Shown here: in pieces, positions 12,047-24,192 of the stretch
Position numbering within the stretch: the stretch's first letter is position 1
How the letters are laid out: each line of letters starts with the position of its first letter
Assembly: GCF_000499845.2 (NCBI RefSeq)
Contig: NC_023753.2
Span: 26,256,202-26,320,201, forward strand
Direction of reading: 5' to 3'
Source of the DNA: Phaseolus vulgaris
Taxonomy: Eukaryota > Streptophyta > Magnoliopsida > Fabales > Fabaceae
DNA: 64,000 bases
The notes under the pieces: generated by a model
Database searches by the model: none
What the model was told of the DNA's origin: nothing
Seen by the model: the letters and a program-made list of their open reading frames with translations, nothing else
Made by a program: the position numbers and the translations under genes

Positions 12047-12514
12047 TCAGGCATGTCTGGTAGCACCCCAGTGGTAGTAGAATTCCAGAGTCTGAGTTTC
12101 ATAAAGAGTTGTAAGGTAAATACCATCATCCCTAACTCTCCAAAGGCAATTCTTCCAATGGCACTTTTCAAAAAGACGTTCATCGTACCAAAACACATCA
12201 AATGAGGCACCACTGTCACAACCATTGTTGTTCTTCTTCTTCACGTGGCACCAAAATAGAGTGGAGTGTGAGAAATCTGTCCTAAAACTCCAAGTCAAAT
12301 TCCCACCTTCAAAAACTTCATGGCTACCCAAATCATCATCTTTGGATTGGCAATGAACCAATAAGCTTTCATTGCTCAACTCATTCATAACGTATACATG
12401 CCACTTTATGAATCCTGGAAAAATGCTTGAGCCATTTGAAAGGGTTGGTGAGGCCAAAACCAAAACAAAAACCAACACCAAAACCAAAAGATAACCACTT
12501 TTCACTTGACCCAT
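12047..12514 (-). CDS. S-protein homologue (plant self-incompatibility S1 family), secreted
   Basis: A single uninterrupted exon encodes 155 residues. Residues 1 to about 27 form a signal peptide with a Leu/Val-rich core, so the product is secreted. The S1 domain follows: WHVYVMNEL, then HCQSKDDDLGSH, a WSF strand, LFWCHV, FDVFWYDE, and the closing C..NCLWRVRDDGIYL. The four conserved Cys of the family are present. Length fits the family norm of 130-160. Members act as small secreted ligands; the poppy PrsS proteins are the studied case, and most dicot homologues have no known role. TATA-like sequence stands upstream. The gene stands alone. Confidence 0.92.
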   Translation of the reverse strand: MGQVKSGYLLVLVLVFVLVLASPTLSNGSSIFPGFIKWHVYVMNELSNESLLVHCQSKDDDLGSHEVFEGGNLTWSFRTDFSHSTLFWCHVKKKNNNGCDSGASFDVFWYDERLFEKCHWKNCLWRVRDDGIYLTTLYETQTLEFYYHWGATRHA

Positions 12515-12555
12515 TTGTGTTGCTTTTCCTTAGGAGAGTTTGATCGGTTTGTAGT

Positions 12556-12591
12556 AATATATAAAGTTGCAGAATTTTCACTTTATATGCA
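12556..12591 (-). promoter_or_regulatory. TATA-box region of the S-protein homologue gene
   Basis: On the minus strand GCATATAAAG (12581-12590) and CTTTATATATTAC (about 12555-12567) lie 45-75 bp before the ATG. Either could be the TATA box. The choice cannot be made from sequence alone. Confidence 0.5.
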
Positions 12592-12599
12592 AAGATTGA

Positions 12600-13186
12600 A
12601 GCGATGAGCATGATTCTTTTAGCATTTATGAAGTGGGATACTGGTTTATCAGAAAGGAAGATATAGCATGCTGCCGTTTAATTAGGATAAGAAAAGTTTT
12701 TTTTTTCTTTTCTTTTTGGAGGATGGTGTGGTTTCATTGTTTTAATGCATTAATGTATATTTACCGTTTCTAATTATTAGCTTATATGGAAGATTTTAAT
12801 TACAGGAAGTTCTAAGAAAATAGAATATGTTATCCTCTAAAGTTTAGACGATCTAAAAAAATTGTTTACTTTTAGTATTTTAAATTTTGAAATACAGAAA
12901 AAAAAAGTGTTCTTATAAATTACAGTGACTGATAGCGAATAAAAAAATATGCAAGGGATAAAACGGTGTTTGAGAGAGTAATATATAAATGTAGAACAAT
13001 TTTAATAGAAAAATAGAATTTAATAATAATTATTATTATTGTATTAACTTTGTTATTGTATTTGATTTTATTTATTTTCAGCTGTTGCTTTTACTTTTAA
13101 ATCCAGCGAGTTAAATATTAACTAAAATTAAGTTTAAGGATTACAATAGAGTGGTCCAAATAAGTTTAATATGTTGAGTTGGTCCC

Positions 13187-13221
<35 letters not shown>

Positions 13222-13545
13222 TTTAAAAAATAACTAAAATTTAAGAGAATTTGAAATAATATTAACTTATTAAAAAATTACATATCTTAAAATTTATATA
13301 TCAAATTGTTATATCTAATCATTAAAATTATAATTAAAATTAGTTACGCTTAAATTTAAAGATGTCCACTTTATTTTATTTTTTTTATTTCATTTTTAAA
13401 ATAAAACTAATACGTGATGGCTCAACATAAGAGTCCATTAATATTTTAAATTAAAAGCTGACATTAGAAATTTTGTTTTAAGTTGGATAAAGTTAAACTC
13501 GGTAAATATATGTATCTACATTAATGTTAATAACGCAATTTTATA

Positions 13546-13590
<45 letters not shown>

Positions 13591-13915
13591 CAAGAAATTG
13601 GTTTTATTTTTTATTATTTGCCAAGTGAGCACTATACATCCGTTTTTGCTCTCATTATTTATAAGTGGTCTTAATATCGATTAAGTAATTTAACTAATTT
13701 ATCAGTTAAACAGGACTTAGTTGCTACAGAACAAATTTAATGACTAATTTTGGTTATAAAAAAAGTTTTTTTTAAAAAGTTACGACACAAATATTTGTGA
13801 AAAATATTACAAATATCTTTGATGATATCTGAGAGATAATTTTAACGTATTCTCTATATTTTGGAAAATGTTTAATGTAATTTTTTTAAGTAAATATGAG
13901 TAGAAAAATATAGGT
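12600..13915. other. AT-rich intergenic DNA with TA microsatellites
   Basis: No gene is seen. Simple repeats occur at about 13190-13221 ((CA)n(TA)n) and 13550-13588 ((TA)n). Confidence 0.5.
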
Positions 13916-13920
13916 ATAAG

Positions 13921-14041
13921 TGTTAAGAAGTGGGCTTTAAGCTTAACTCAACCCCATAAAACCGGCTCATAGGGATGAGGTTTGCACCCATTTATATATT
14001 ATGAAATGTCCTTATTTCTAGTCGATGTGAGATTTTCAACA
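13921..14041 (-). mobile_element. Solo LTR of a TRIM-like retroelement, TSD ATAAG
   Basis: A 121 bp unit runs from TGTTAAGAAG to GATTTTCAACA, flanked on both sides by ATAAG (13916-13920 and 14042-14046). It holds the AACTCAACCCCATAAAACCG and CTAGTCGATGTGAGAT blocks of a small LTR family that recurs in this window at about 31895-31990 and 51280-51617. It is given as minus because the 51 kb copy has its primer site in that orientation. Confidence 0.8.
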
Positions 14042-14046
14042 ATAAG

Positions 14047-16170
14047 AAGGAAAAATTAAAGAAAGAAAAAGATACGTATGATAAAAATGATACGATGAAA
14101 TATATTCAAAAAAGTGGAAGAAAGGTAATGAAAAATACATAGAAAAGAATAAGTATACGATAATAAGATAACACAATTTTAATAATTATAAGTTAATATT
14201 GTATATTACTATAAGTATTATTTTACATTTTTCTTTTATATAGATTTCCAAAATAATAATAATTATGGATTAGGTGTTGAGGTAACTTGTATTCTGAAAC
14301 TTACAAAGTACACCGTATGGATACTGATTCCTCCTCACGCATTAGAAAATCAATTTTTTTTTCAACTTTAATTTACTACTAAATTTAGTGGTATTCTTGA
14401 AATTTCTGGTACCTTCTTAAATGGCACTGAAGCTTGAAAAAGAAACACTAGGATCAAATAGACATAGTTTTCATTGAAATCGCCCTATAAACATTTTTAT
14501 ATATACTTCTTCTTGTTGCTTCTCAAGTAGCTTTAGGTTTTATATGGAGTGTTTATAAGGAACATTACATAATGTAAGTGTTATCGACTAATAGTATGCT
14601 TAGAAACTTGTTGAGAAACAAGAAATCACGTTGGAATGTGGAAGTTATATTATTAGCTTCTTACTAAACGAGTAAAACATGAGGTTTGGAACGAAACATG
14701 CTATATATGATCTTTTTTTCAACAATTTTGCATGGTTATTCTGTTTTGGCAAACCTCTCAAATGAATGCAGGGTTCACTCAATGTTCTTTTTTCTTTCTT
14801 ATGTTTACATCAATGAGTGGTCTGAGTATGGCCATGAGGATGATAAAAAGCTTAACACCTCTTATTTCTATTGCTTTTTCCATAATGAAAAATGAATCAA
14901 AAGAAAATATGCAATTGAACTTATTTTGTGTGTTTTTTTAAAAGTCGTTCCTGTATTTGTCAATAGGTGGCTTATATGAGCAAAAGAAGTTAGCTGGTGT
15001 ACCTTCTGATTCTCCAGTGTAAGTACTATCCATGTTAGGCTGTCAGGTATACAAATGTGAGGAGATGACAAAGTTTTCAGCAAAATATCATTGACATCTT
15101 TCCTTTTAAAATGAAAAATTTCACATTCATGAGGTTATAGTTTTGCAGTGAAATTGTGCAGTCATTTTATGTGGTGTAGATACTCCAATTGAAAGCTTAC
15201 TTTGTAAGCGGTGTGTTATAGTAAAAATAGCAGAAGAACTTAGGCATTTTCCCCTCATTGTAGAGATATATATCCCTACGCATAATACTGATAAAGGGAA
15301 TATGGGACTGCCCCCACTTGATGACATGGATGGAAGAGTTCTTTAAAAGGACTGGTGTTTTTTTTTTCTACTTTTGAAGGTTGATTTCTCATAAAGAGTG
15401 CACCTCTCTACTTCTTCATTTCCTTTTCCTGGTTTTGTTTTCCTATAGTGGACATTCTATTAAACTTTTATGATTTGTTTTTTATGTATTTTCTTAAGTT
15501 GATCTTATTATTACATGTTAAATATGATAGATAATTCTGCATTTATAGTGATTATATTTATCTTGTTAATTGTGTGGAGGTGGTTAATTCTGATATGACA
15601 GAATACAATGAAAAGTAGTTAGCTGTACTATTTGGTATTTGCAGTCAATATACCTATTGTCTTCATCAATTTTTGTGATTCATGACACCATTTCTATCTT
15701 TAAGACCATGAATATGAATATGTGATCTTCTTTCTTATATACTAAGGTTCATTCATATTCGATTTGAGACAAAGTTATACTTAGAATCCTAACACTTTCC
15801 AAGGTGTTTTCTATGAGTTTATTTTTTGTAACATATCTAGTACGCCAAAAGGCATAAACTGGTAAGCGTTATGTTAGCATTTAGGTTGAAACCACTAGAA
15901 AAACACAGTACAGTCATGTTAATGGTACGTAAAAAGAACTAGCATAAGTTGGTTATAGTAGATCAATCACATTCATTTTTAGGCCAATTTCAATAGTTGT
16001 AATGTGGCTATAAAGCGATGGCTCCAACAAAACTAGTTACTGGTTTCAATAAAATAAGAAGGTGGGTAGTGGAAGATTATGAGCAACTGCACGCAGAATG
16101 TAGTTCACAGAGAATAGAGATGAAGGGGTAGATATCAGAGAGAATATGATACAGATTCTTTTGTTTTGTG
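14047..16170. other. Intergenic DNA, no supported gene
   Basis: Short open frames at 14686-15330 do not resemble known proteins. One exon-like piece at about 14966-15019 reads GGLYEQKKLAGVPSDSPV, but I cannot place it in a family or join it to others. The last part is the 3' flank of psaE. Confidence 0.4.
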
Positions 16171-16237
16171 ACATTAAAAAACCTTAGACTGTAACTGCAA
16201 TAACAAGAGAAGCATCAAAACTACAATTAAATTGGAC

Positions 16238-16838
16238 TCATTCGACTTCCGCGATCTCATCCAAAGCATAGTTGTTTGTTGATACATTGGCATAGTTGAC
16301 TTTGTTGAATCGAACCACAACAGGGTAGCGAGTGTTGGGGTCCTGCACAACAAACACAAACCAGTAAAACATGCATAGTGCATTAGATAGTAGAAATATG
16401 AGAGGGAATCATTGCCTTAGAGTGAGTTTAGGGGCACTAACCTGATCAACAGCAACAACAGAGCCAGTTCCTTTGTACCAATAGGATTCCTTCCTAAGAA
16501 TCTTCACCTGTTGATTGCAAACAAAAATTACAAACTAACACTCTTGCTTCACAACTACTTCACTACGAATTTCAACTTTCTAACTATTTAATTAACAACA
16601 GTGTCCAATAAATAAAACTAACAATATTCATCACTGTCCTTTGTTCCTACATAGTCTCAAGATACATGTTACAACTTAGTCTCTACTGAAAATTTATTGA
16701 AAATTATAAAATTGTGAAGATCTCATTTCTTATTTCACAAATCCCATCTATCAATCTCAATCAATAGTAAAATGAATGTTGAAAAGGGTATGTTCAAGAA
16801 TATGGTGCTACCATGCTCCTCCAGAATTCCCCTTCTCT

Positions 16839-16873
<35 letters not shown>

Positions 16874-17465
16874 CAACAAGAAACTAACTACTTTGATACA
16901 CTTAAGGTCATGGATAATACACATAAGCTTAGAGTTGAACCAGATAACACAAACGAGTTTGTAGTTTGCGAAAATCCAAATTCCCAATATAAATCTTTGC
17001 TAGCAAGAAAGAGAATGGAAATAATAGGTCGACAAGTTTATACATATTGGCATTAAAAAAACATTCTGTCTAACTAATTCAGTACATTTATCGGATTTTT
17101 TCTGTTATCAATCCAATTCTAGAGGGATGGTCAGAAACAATGAACAACTAAGGGTCATGTTCAAAGGTTGGAAGTGACTTAGCACAAGATGAGGAAAAGC
17201 ATAACTAGAAACAAGTTGAAGGGTGGGGGTAACTGACCTTAGCACCTCTCTTGGGGCCAATAGGGGGTGGCTTTGGTTTTGCTTCAGCTTCAGGAGGGGG
17301 AGTGGCGGTTGCAGGTGCGGGTGCAGCCTCATCTGAGGCCCTTACAACAAGCCTAGAAGCATTGTTTTTTGAGGGGAACATGATGAGCCTTGAAGGGGTA
17401 GAGTTTGTGGTGGCAGCTGCAACAACATTAAGAGACAAGACAAACCCAGATGCTGCTGATGCCAT
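16238..17465 (-). CDS. psaE: Photosystem I reaction centre subunit IV, PsaE precursor (3 exons)
   Basis: Exons on the minus strand are 17465-17238, 16507-16442 and 16342-16238, with GT..AG introns in phase 0, giving 132 residues. Residues 1 to about 42 are a plastid transit peptide, followed by an Ala/Pro-rich linker. The SH3-like core then follows: [49 protein letters not shown] and the end ALDEIAEVE, all hallmarks of PsaE. PsaE sits on the stromal face of photosystem I and helps dock ferredoxin and support cyclic flow. The gene is nuclear-encoded as expected. Intron 1 contains a TA microsatellite (about 16843-16871). Nothing indicates damage. Confidence 0.96.
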
Positions 17466-17559
17466 GTTCCTGTGTGTGTTGTGTAACTTAGGTTGTCTCT
17501 CTGGTTTTGGTGATCTGAAGTGCTGCAAAAGGACATGAGCAACAGAAGCAGTGAGAGGC

Positions 17560-17700
17560 TTTGAATGAAGATGAATATGTTTTAGTTTGGGAAATTATCT
17601 GATCCCCAGAAGTGTGCATCAATCGTGTCCTCCACTAGGGTGCTGCCACTTGTCAACCATATCTCATTCCATTGGATAATGTTATTACAACTCATCCAAA
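17560..17700 (-). promoter_or_regulatory. Probable psaE promoter region
   Basis: Upstream of the ATG lie an AGATAAT GATA/I-box-like site (17593-17600 on the opposite strand), a GACAAGTGGC element related to the G-box core near 17650, and a CCAATGG box with an adjacent GGATAA near 17671-17682. Such sites are common before light-regulated nuclear photosynthesis genes. That they act here is inferred. Confidence 0.4.
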
Positions 17701-19195
17701 CTCTGTGTGGCTTCCATACTCACTCTGCTATGCAACCAAACATGAAAATGCCAAATGAGCATTTCAAAAGAATATTCATTTACAATCTTTTTTATCACAA
17801 TTTTATCCAATTTTATCACGTTTATTTTTTCTATCTAAATTCTCCAACGCAACATTTTATTTGAAAGGTTCGAGTTTAGTTTCATACTAATCAATAACAT
17901 GTTTTGCCAATAAAGTAACACAGCATAAACATAGTGTTCTTTCTTTCTTGTTATAAGTCAACTTTAATTTTGGTTCTTATAAATTTGTTTGTTTCTCTAA
18001 TATTAAGAATAACTAATATTTCCTAATATTATATGATACGAAGGTCATGGTTTTCACTAGTGTTTATTATTTAAAACTTAAAATGAAGATTAGAGATTAA
18101 GAATAATAATTTCCATTTTTTAAGATATAAAAAAATAACGGGTTTAAAATCAAAACTCTTTAATTATTTAAAAATTAAAAAATTACAATTACAAATTTTA
18201 TAAGAAAAAAAAAATAAAACTCGTTCATTTTACAGAAAAAATAATTAAGCAAAAATACATATTATATATACACATCTTATATATATATAATATCTCATGC
18301 TAACTAATACTTATTATATGCCATAAACATCATTATAAACGTGTATATACAAGGTTTATTCATATATACAAGGCTAATTAAAGTTTTTTTTTAAAAAAAA
18401 AAATATAAACATATGTACATGTATACATACAATGGTAACATGATGTTTATATATTAGATAGTTAAAAATTCAAGATGACTTGAGTTGGAAGTCTTACATT
18501 AAATATAAATCTATTAGATACACAATATATATAAGCATACAGATAAAAAAAATCTAATATCTTGTATTAAATATAAATTTGTTTTTAATTTATTAATGGC
18601 AAATTTCTTCAATGTTTCGGCTTAGCTTGAAGAACCACAAGTGATGAAAAACATTGAATAAACATAAAAGTTTTTTTTAACTTATCATTGTATTTCCACT
18701 TTGTTGTATATATACAATGCTATCATTGCAATGAGAAAGATTGTATTTATGAAATATTATTAATATATTAATAAATAATTAAATAATTTTAATTTATGTA
18801 GGTATATATTTTAATTTTTTTATTGCAATAATGATGTATAGAGATGTTTTATATAAATAATTTTATACAACCTTAAATTGAAATATTTTAATAATAATAA
18901 ATTTTACAACATATATACTTTCACCTAATACAATCATCTCTAAATTTATACAATATAACAAAGATACCAAATTTATACAAAATAACAAAATACCAAATCA
19001 CAAAAAAAAAACATAAGTTAGAAAACAGAAATATAATAGTTATAAATATTAATAAGGTTTGAACAACCTATATGGTTGCCCACATTAAGTCCAACTAAAA
19101 TTAAAAAAATATCTTTTTTTTTTATCAGACTTTAAAAACAGTTATGACTCCTAAAAATATATTACAATAAACTTTCAATCAAATTATTTTCATAA
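17700..19195. other. AT-rich intergenic DNA
   Basis: I see no coding region or RNA gene. The sequence is dominated by A/T runs and short TATA repeats. Confidence 0.5.
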
Positions 19196-19199
19196 TGAT

Positions 19200-20073
19200 A
19201 ACTCGAAAGTGTTGCCATGTATGTTCATCATCTGCTTCAAAAATAATTTTAACATTATTCTGAAGTGAGTGTTCCCTGCAGGATTCTTTCCATCTACTTC
19301 CCAATTTGACAGTCTTCTGGGAACATTTCGGATTAGAACTTTGCATTGCACCTACTCGTTTGGACCGTGCAAAGTGACATTTTGGAATCTACCTCTTCAC
19401 ATGTAAACTGCGAAAGTCACAGGCAAATACTACACAATAATAAAAAGTTAAATATTTGAAATTGTGAAAAAAAAATACATTTTCATTTAATATATGTAAA
19501 ACAAAAGTCAATTATAAAAAAAAATACCACATGACTTGCTGTGCACTAGGAAGCAATCAAAGTTAGTGTAAAATGCACAATTGCATGATACGTTAATGAG
19601 CTTCAACTTTCAATCTCTAGAAAAAAATCTACGACAATATTTTCGGCCAACGGATCCTCAAATATCGTTACATCAAAATAGTTATCCCCCACGTAACAGA
19701 ACAAAATTTGATAAGATCCTTCTTTTAACACGTACAACTTACGCATTTCATCGCAACCTTGAACAATCAAGGGATTGTGCAGGTCCATATTATAACGTAC
19801 ATTGAATATATTTCTTCTTTGATCCGCAAGGGTCCATATAAAATCCAGTTTCGTACCAAATATTATTGCAAAGACCCAATCCACAAAAAAATCATACTAT
19901 GATAATATAAGCATAATATGATAATGCAGACAAAGAATAGTTAACCCTAAAACGGAAAGAAAAAAAACATATGGAGAATAAATATGATAACATACCTCTG
20001 AAGGTTGTATAATGCTCTTGAATGTACCTATTGTTTCCCTGCTTATGATTTTTGTTGAGTCTGCGTTGTTCAT
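19200..20073 (-). pseudogene. B3-domain (REM-like) gene, probably disabled
   Basis: A first short exon starts at ATG 20073 and reads MNNADSTKII..GTFKSIIQPSE. The main frame (19603-19884) carries a B3-like domain: VFAIIFGTKLDFIW, then NVRYNMDLHNPLIVQGC and LFCYVGDNYFDVTIF. A second B3-like segment lies at about 19205-19430, with YLPVTFAVYM followed at once by a stop and later VKLGSRWKESC in a different frame. B3 proteins bind DNA in the nucleus. The stop and the frame change in the second domain suggest a pseudogene, although the first domain alone is open. It resembles the B3 pseudogene at 24.5-26.5 kb. Confidence 0.65.
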
Positions 20074-20779
20074 TTTGTTTGTTTAAAAGTTAATGAAGGA
20101 CTAAATGGTTTACCAGAGGAAAGTATATAGAGAGTAGAGGTAGATTAGAGTTCAAAAACTTTTCAGAAATGCAAACTAATGGTGTGATTGTGGAAAGGTA
20201 TATAATTTATAAATAATAACTAATAAGTAATAATTAATAGTTTTTATGGCAATAAAAAAAGGAAAAAAATGTTACATTTCTAGGTATTGAAATGATGAAT
20301 GGTAATTTTTTAAAATAACAGTCATACTAAATAAATTGGTATTTTTCATTATGAATGAGAAGTACAGACAACCATAGAAAAGAAGATGGGTAAACAATGG
20401 ATTTAAAATGCAAGAGTTTGAAAAGGACTTCAGGAGTTAGGTATACGTTTTAATGTGAAATGAGAAACTTTTATGAGGCAACACATCAATCCAATCCAGC
20501 AGAGCAAAGTGCATGCCTAAAAAATGCACCCTCATGAATAAAAAATATTTTTGTGATTAAATACACATTCACACATATCCCGTATATTAGAATCTATTTA
20601 TACCTCTGTGATTCTCACAAGAAGCATCAGTTAGTGCTAGCTTTCCTTTTCCTTTTTTTTTCATCTTGATCATATATCTCCTTATCAAACAAATGAGGAT
20701 TTAAACAAATCAGTACTTAACAAACATTTTATATTACAGACATCAGTAAAACATAACTTACCAATGAACTATTATTGTC

Positions 20780-20951
20780 ACTGATGAACCATGTCTTCAT
20801 CCACACAAATTTTTTTAACTCTAAAGGTTTGCTCTGAAGCCTTTATCCATTTTTGAGTCAACCTTAAACAAAACATTTTTCTCCAATATTTCTGCAAATT
20901 CATTTAGAAGATTTTCATTCTAAAATAAAATGAAATTCAAATTAATCAATG

Positions 20952-20987
<36 letters not shown>

Positions 20988-22744
20988 CACATCTAAAGGT
21001 GTGCAACAATAACCTTATCATGGCTTTCAAACATTTCAGCACATGATTTACTCAAGAGTGAACTTGCTTCTCTGTCAAAAAGCATGAAGGTTGTAGAATC
21101 AATGTCATTGATCACACGAAGTTGCACTTTATACCTACCATACAAATACAATATATTCAAAGTAACACATTAGTATTGTACTATAATCAATATCCGAGAA
21201 TAAATCAATAACACATACTTCAAAACGTGTACCTAAGGGTGACCTTCATTACGTGCTTATTGCATTTTTAACAAAAAAACATTTTGGAGTCGGGGTAAAC
21301 TGCCTTGTTACAGATGCAGGCAGTATACCACAAATCATTGTCGTCCACAACATGTTTTATAGTTACAAGAACTATGAATGTGTTGACCTGTTTCAATAAA
21401 TGTAATAATAAGTGGAAACAAAAGACAAATAAGAGATTAAAATATATAATGACGTTTACTTCTCTACAATCCTTCAACCCTGCTATGGTGTTCCTGGCGG
21501 TGGAATGAAGAAACTCATCTTCATGAGTTTGTTTTGAAGATTCACATAGTTGGCTAAGCCTTTGGGATGGAGAGTCCATTGTTTCTAACATTCTTTACCA
21601 TTAAAACAAAATTAGAATTCATTCAAAAAATCTTTTCACCAATATCAAATAATGATATTTCTAAAGTACCTCTTTTTCAACAGTAATGCTTCTTCAGTCA
21701 GTACATTATATTCCACTCTTGTGCAATCAATACAGTTTTGAACATAAATGTTGTCTATATAATAAAAAATCAACATGTAAATTAAAAAATCTAGACTAAT
21801 AAAAAATAATAAAGATAAGATACTTTGATTCATCCAAAATGATACCTCTGAAGAACTTGACTTTGGCAAATTCTATAGATATGACTGCATTGTCTACTTC
21901 CCCAGCTGAGAGGAATGCATTTAACTAATCTACATAATTCCCAAAAAGGGTACATTGAATCCTAAAACTACTCTCATAAAACAACTCTGTTACAGAATCA
22001 GTTAAAAAATAAACAATGGTGGATAGAATTTAGAACATTACCCATCACAATCTATGGAGATGACATTTATTTTGGTAACTTTTCCTTCCTTTGTCAACTC
22101 CCGCTTTGTGCCAACTCCAGTCAGAATTCCAATTATATCTTTGTAAAACATTACTGAAGTTAATAACAGTAAACTTGTATTGAAAAGATACTAAACACCA
22201 ACATAAAAGTTAATTTAACTAACCCACTAAAAAGTCGGTGTCAAAGCCAGCAACAAAAAGTAGTGAAAGAGGTGTGTAATGTGGTTTAGTTTGTGGTACC
22301 ACTTCATTAGCCATTAAATATACCTTTGTTCCATACTGGAAGTTAATCTTATAAGCATGTTTAGTTGTTCTGTAAGATCCTAAATTGGATGTCACACTAA
22401 ACGATTGGATGGAATACACATGACCTTCATATATCTGACTCTGGAATTTATATATTAGTGTCCTCCTCACAGATGCATGGATTCGTACTCCCTAAAAAAA
22501 TACATAAGGAAATCATGTTGAAAAGAAACACATATAAAATATATGTATGTCACAACTCTGAGTTTTATGAAAAACTTACTTGTTCATCCTGTAGCACCAT
22601 CTCTAGTGAAAAAGGGATTTTTTGTTTCATGAAATCTTGCACAAACCATAGTCGTAAGACTCTAACAACCACATTCCATGACTCCTTTGTTGAATTCATG
22701 TCATTTAATACATTGATTGTTTGATCTAATTTCAATATAGACAT
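20780..22744 (-). pseudogene. RPA70-like single-strand DNA-binding protein (DUF223/OB-fold), broken
   Basis: Nine exons with consistent splice phases can be followed: 22744-22580, 22491-22224, 22138-22042, 21961-21846, 21754-21670, 21592-21460, 21387-21233, 21134-21014 and about 20919-20780. They give the series known from plant RPA 70 kDa subunit B-like proteins. These are SWNVVVRVLRLWFV, the OB-fold with SYRTTKHAYKINFQ, DIIGILTGVGTKREL, QCTLFGNYVD, IQNC-like VQNCIDCTRVEYN, and the C-terminal zinc domain WYTACICNK..C. Damage: TAG in exon 4 (21925-21927), TAA in exon 7 (21268-21270, between the two zinc Cys), and a one-base shift in exon 9. Family members bind ssDNA in replication and repair; Helitrons also carry relatives. 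Confidence 0.82.
20949..20984. repeat. (TA)n microsatellite
   Basis: About 17 TA units stand in an intron of the RPA70-like pseudogene. Confidence 0.9.
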
Positions 22745-23049
22745 AGTGTATTCCACGAAATAGGAAAAACAGTTTTAGTGAGAGAAACACAATGTCAGAA
22801 TAAAATTTCAATCTGAATGTATTCATAATGCTGAAGTTCATTTAAATAGAGTCACCATTACCTAACTTTATAACACACCTTCATAATAAATGTATATGCT
22901 TTCCACATTCAACTTTCCATGTGTCAACTAAATTTTAACACTGTTAAGGTTAACCCAAGGCACGACTTTTTTTAAAGCACACATAAATTAATTGTCTTGC
23001 CAGAATTCTCGTCTTTCGACAATGAAAGGTACATCACGTTACCTATATA

Positions 23050-23995
23050 TAAAAGCAATTATGCACATACTTTTTGTAGTTTTAGGATGGCTTCTTCTAC
23101 TTTATACACTATTGAAGAAAAAATTGATCATTGTACACTGCTCTCATAAACCTCATTCAAACAATGTTATGAATCCAGACAAAATTAGTACTGTTTTGGT
23201 GATACTTTCCAGAATCCACTTTCTATTTGGCAGCCCAATTTGAACAACGTTTGGGAAAGGCCATGGCAGACCTTTTGCTCTACCACCTAGAACTTTGTAG
23301 GATTGACAACTTTGGCAATTGGTTCACTTCATGAAACATACCAGGTTGAATTATACAGATGTGCAAACATTGATCAATCTGAACTGCTCTCACAAAAAGT
23401 AATTTTGCACATACTTTTTACAGTTTTGAGAAAGCTTATTCAAGTTTATACACTATTGGAGAAAACATTGATGAATGTGTCTCGTAATACAAACAAACCT
23501 CATTGAAACAATGTCATAAATTTTCTCAAAATTGGCGCCAAGTGAATTCTCACAATCCACTTTCTATTTTTTTATTAAATTTTACAAATTACAGTTTTTA
23601 CTCACTTATTTGAAGATATAGATGGTGAAACTTTATTCTTGAAGCAATAATCAAGCATGCAAATATAGAACACAAATTGGTATGCTGGCTTGTGTAAGTG
23701 TTTTTCGAGAAGGCTTATTTAACTTTATGCACTATTGGAGAAAACATTGATGAATGTGTCTCATAATACAAACAAACCTCATTGAAGCAATGCCATAAAT
23801 CTAGTCAAATTTAGTGCAGTCAAATTGGCGCCACATGATTTCCCAAAATCCACTTTCTATTTTTTTTTATTAAATTTTAAAAATTACAATTTTTACTCAC
23901 TTATTTGAAGATATAGATGGTGATAGATGGTGAAATTTTATTCTTGAAGCAATAATCATGCATGCAAATATGGAACACAGATTGGTATGCTGGCT
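23050..23995 (+). repeat. Three imperfect copies of a 280-340 bp repeat
   Basis: The landmark CACTATTG(A/G)AGAAAA occurs at 23107, 23451 and 23730, spacing 344 and 279 bp. Copies two and three share most of their length, including GATGAATGTGTCTC, ATTGGCGCCA, ACTTATTTGAAGATATAGATGG and CTTGAAGCAATAATCA. The first copy is more diverged. No protein is encoded. Confidence 0.8.
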
Positions 23996-24075
23996 TGTAT
24001 AAGTATTTTTACATTTGACTTAATTTTAGGTTGATTTGTTTACAACTTTTCCATTCATTGATATTAATATTACAG

Positions 24076-24192
24076 GGAAAGATGGAGGATGTGTTCTCCT
24101 TGTATGAACTGGCTATTGCTATTGAGAAAGGAAAAGAATATTCACAAACATTGTCGATCTTGTTTGCTCAGTATTCTCGATTTGTATATTTG
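24076..24192 (+). pseudogene. Isolated PRP39-like exon (pre-mRNA processing factor 39)
   Basis: A clean 117 bp exon lies between TTACAG and GTATGT. It encodes 39 residues with [19 protein letters not shown] and [13 protein letters not shown], the pattern of a HAT repeat in plant PRP39 (a U1 snRNP splicing factor). No other PRP39 exon is visible on either side within many kilobases. It is therefore most likely a captured or stranded gene fragment in the midst of repeats, on the opposite strand to the B3 and RPA relics around it. Confidence 0.65.

Noticed and set aside
14686..15330. Several overlapping 66-71 residue frames on both strands
   Set aside because: Low-complexity, overlapping on both strands and without splice-linked partners; treated as chance.
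23526..23842. GGCGCC words in the 280 bp repeat as E2F sites
   Set aside because: The flanks read ATTGGCGCCA(A/C), no gene follows, and the words are copied with the repeat. Unlike the site at 34234 there is no promoter context.
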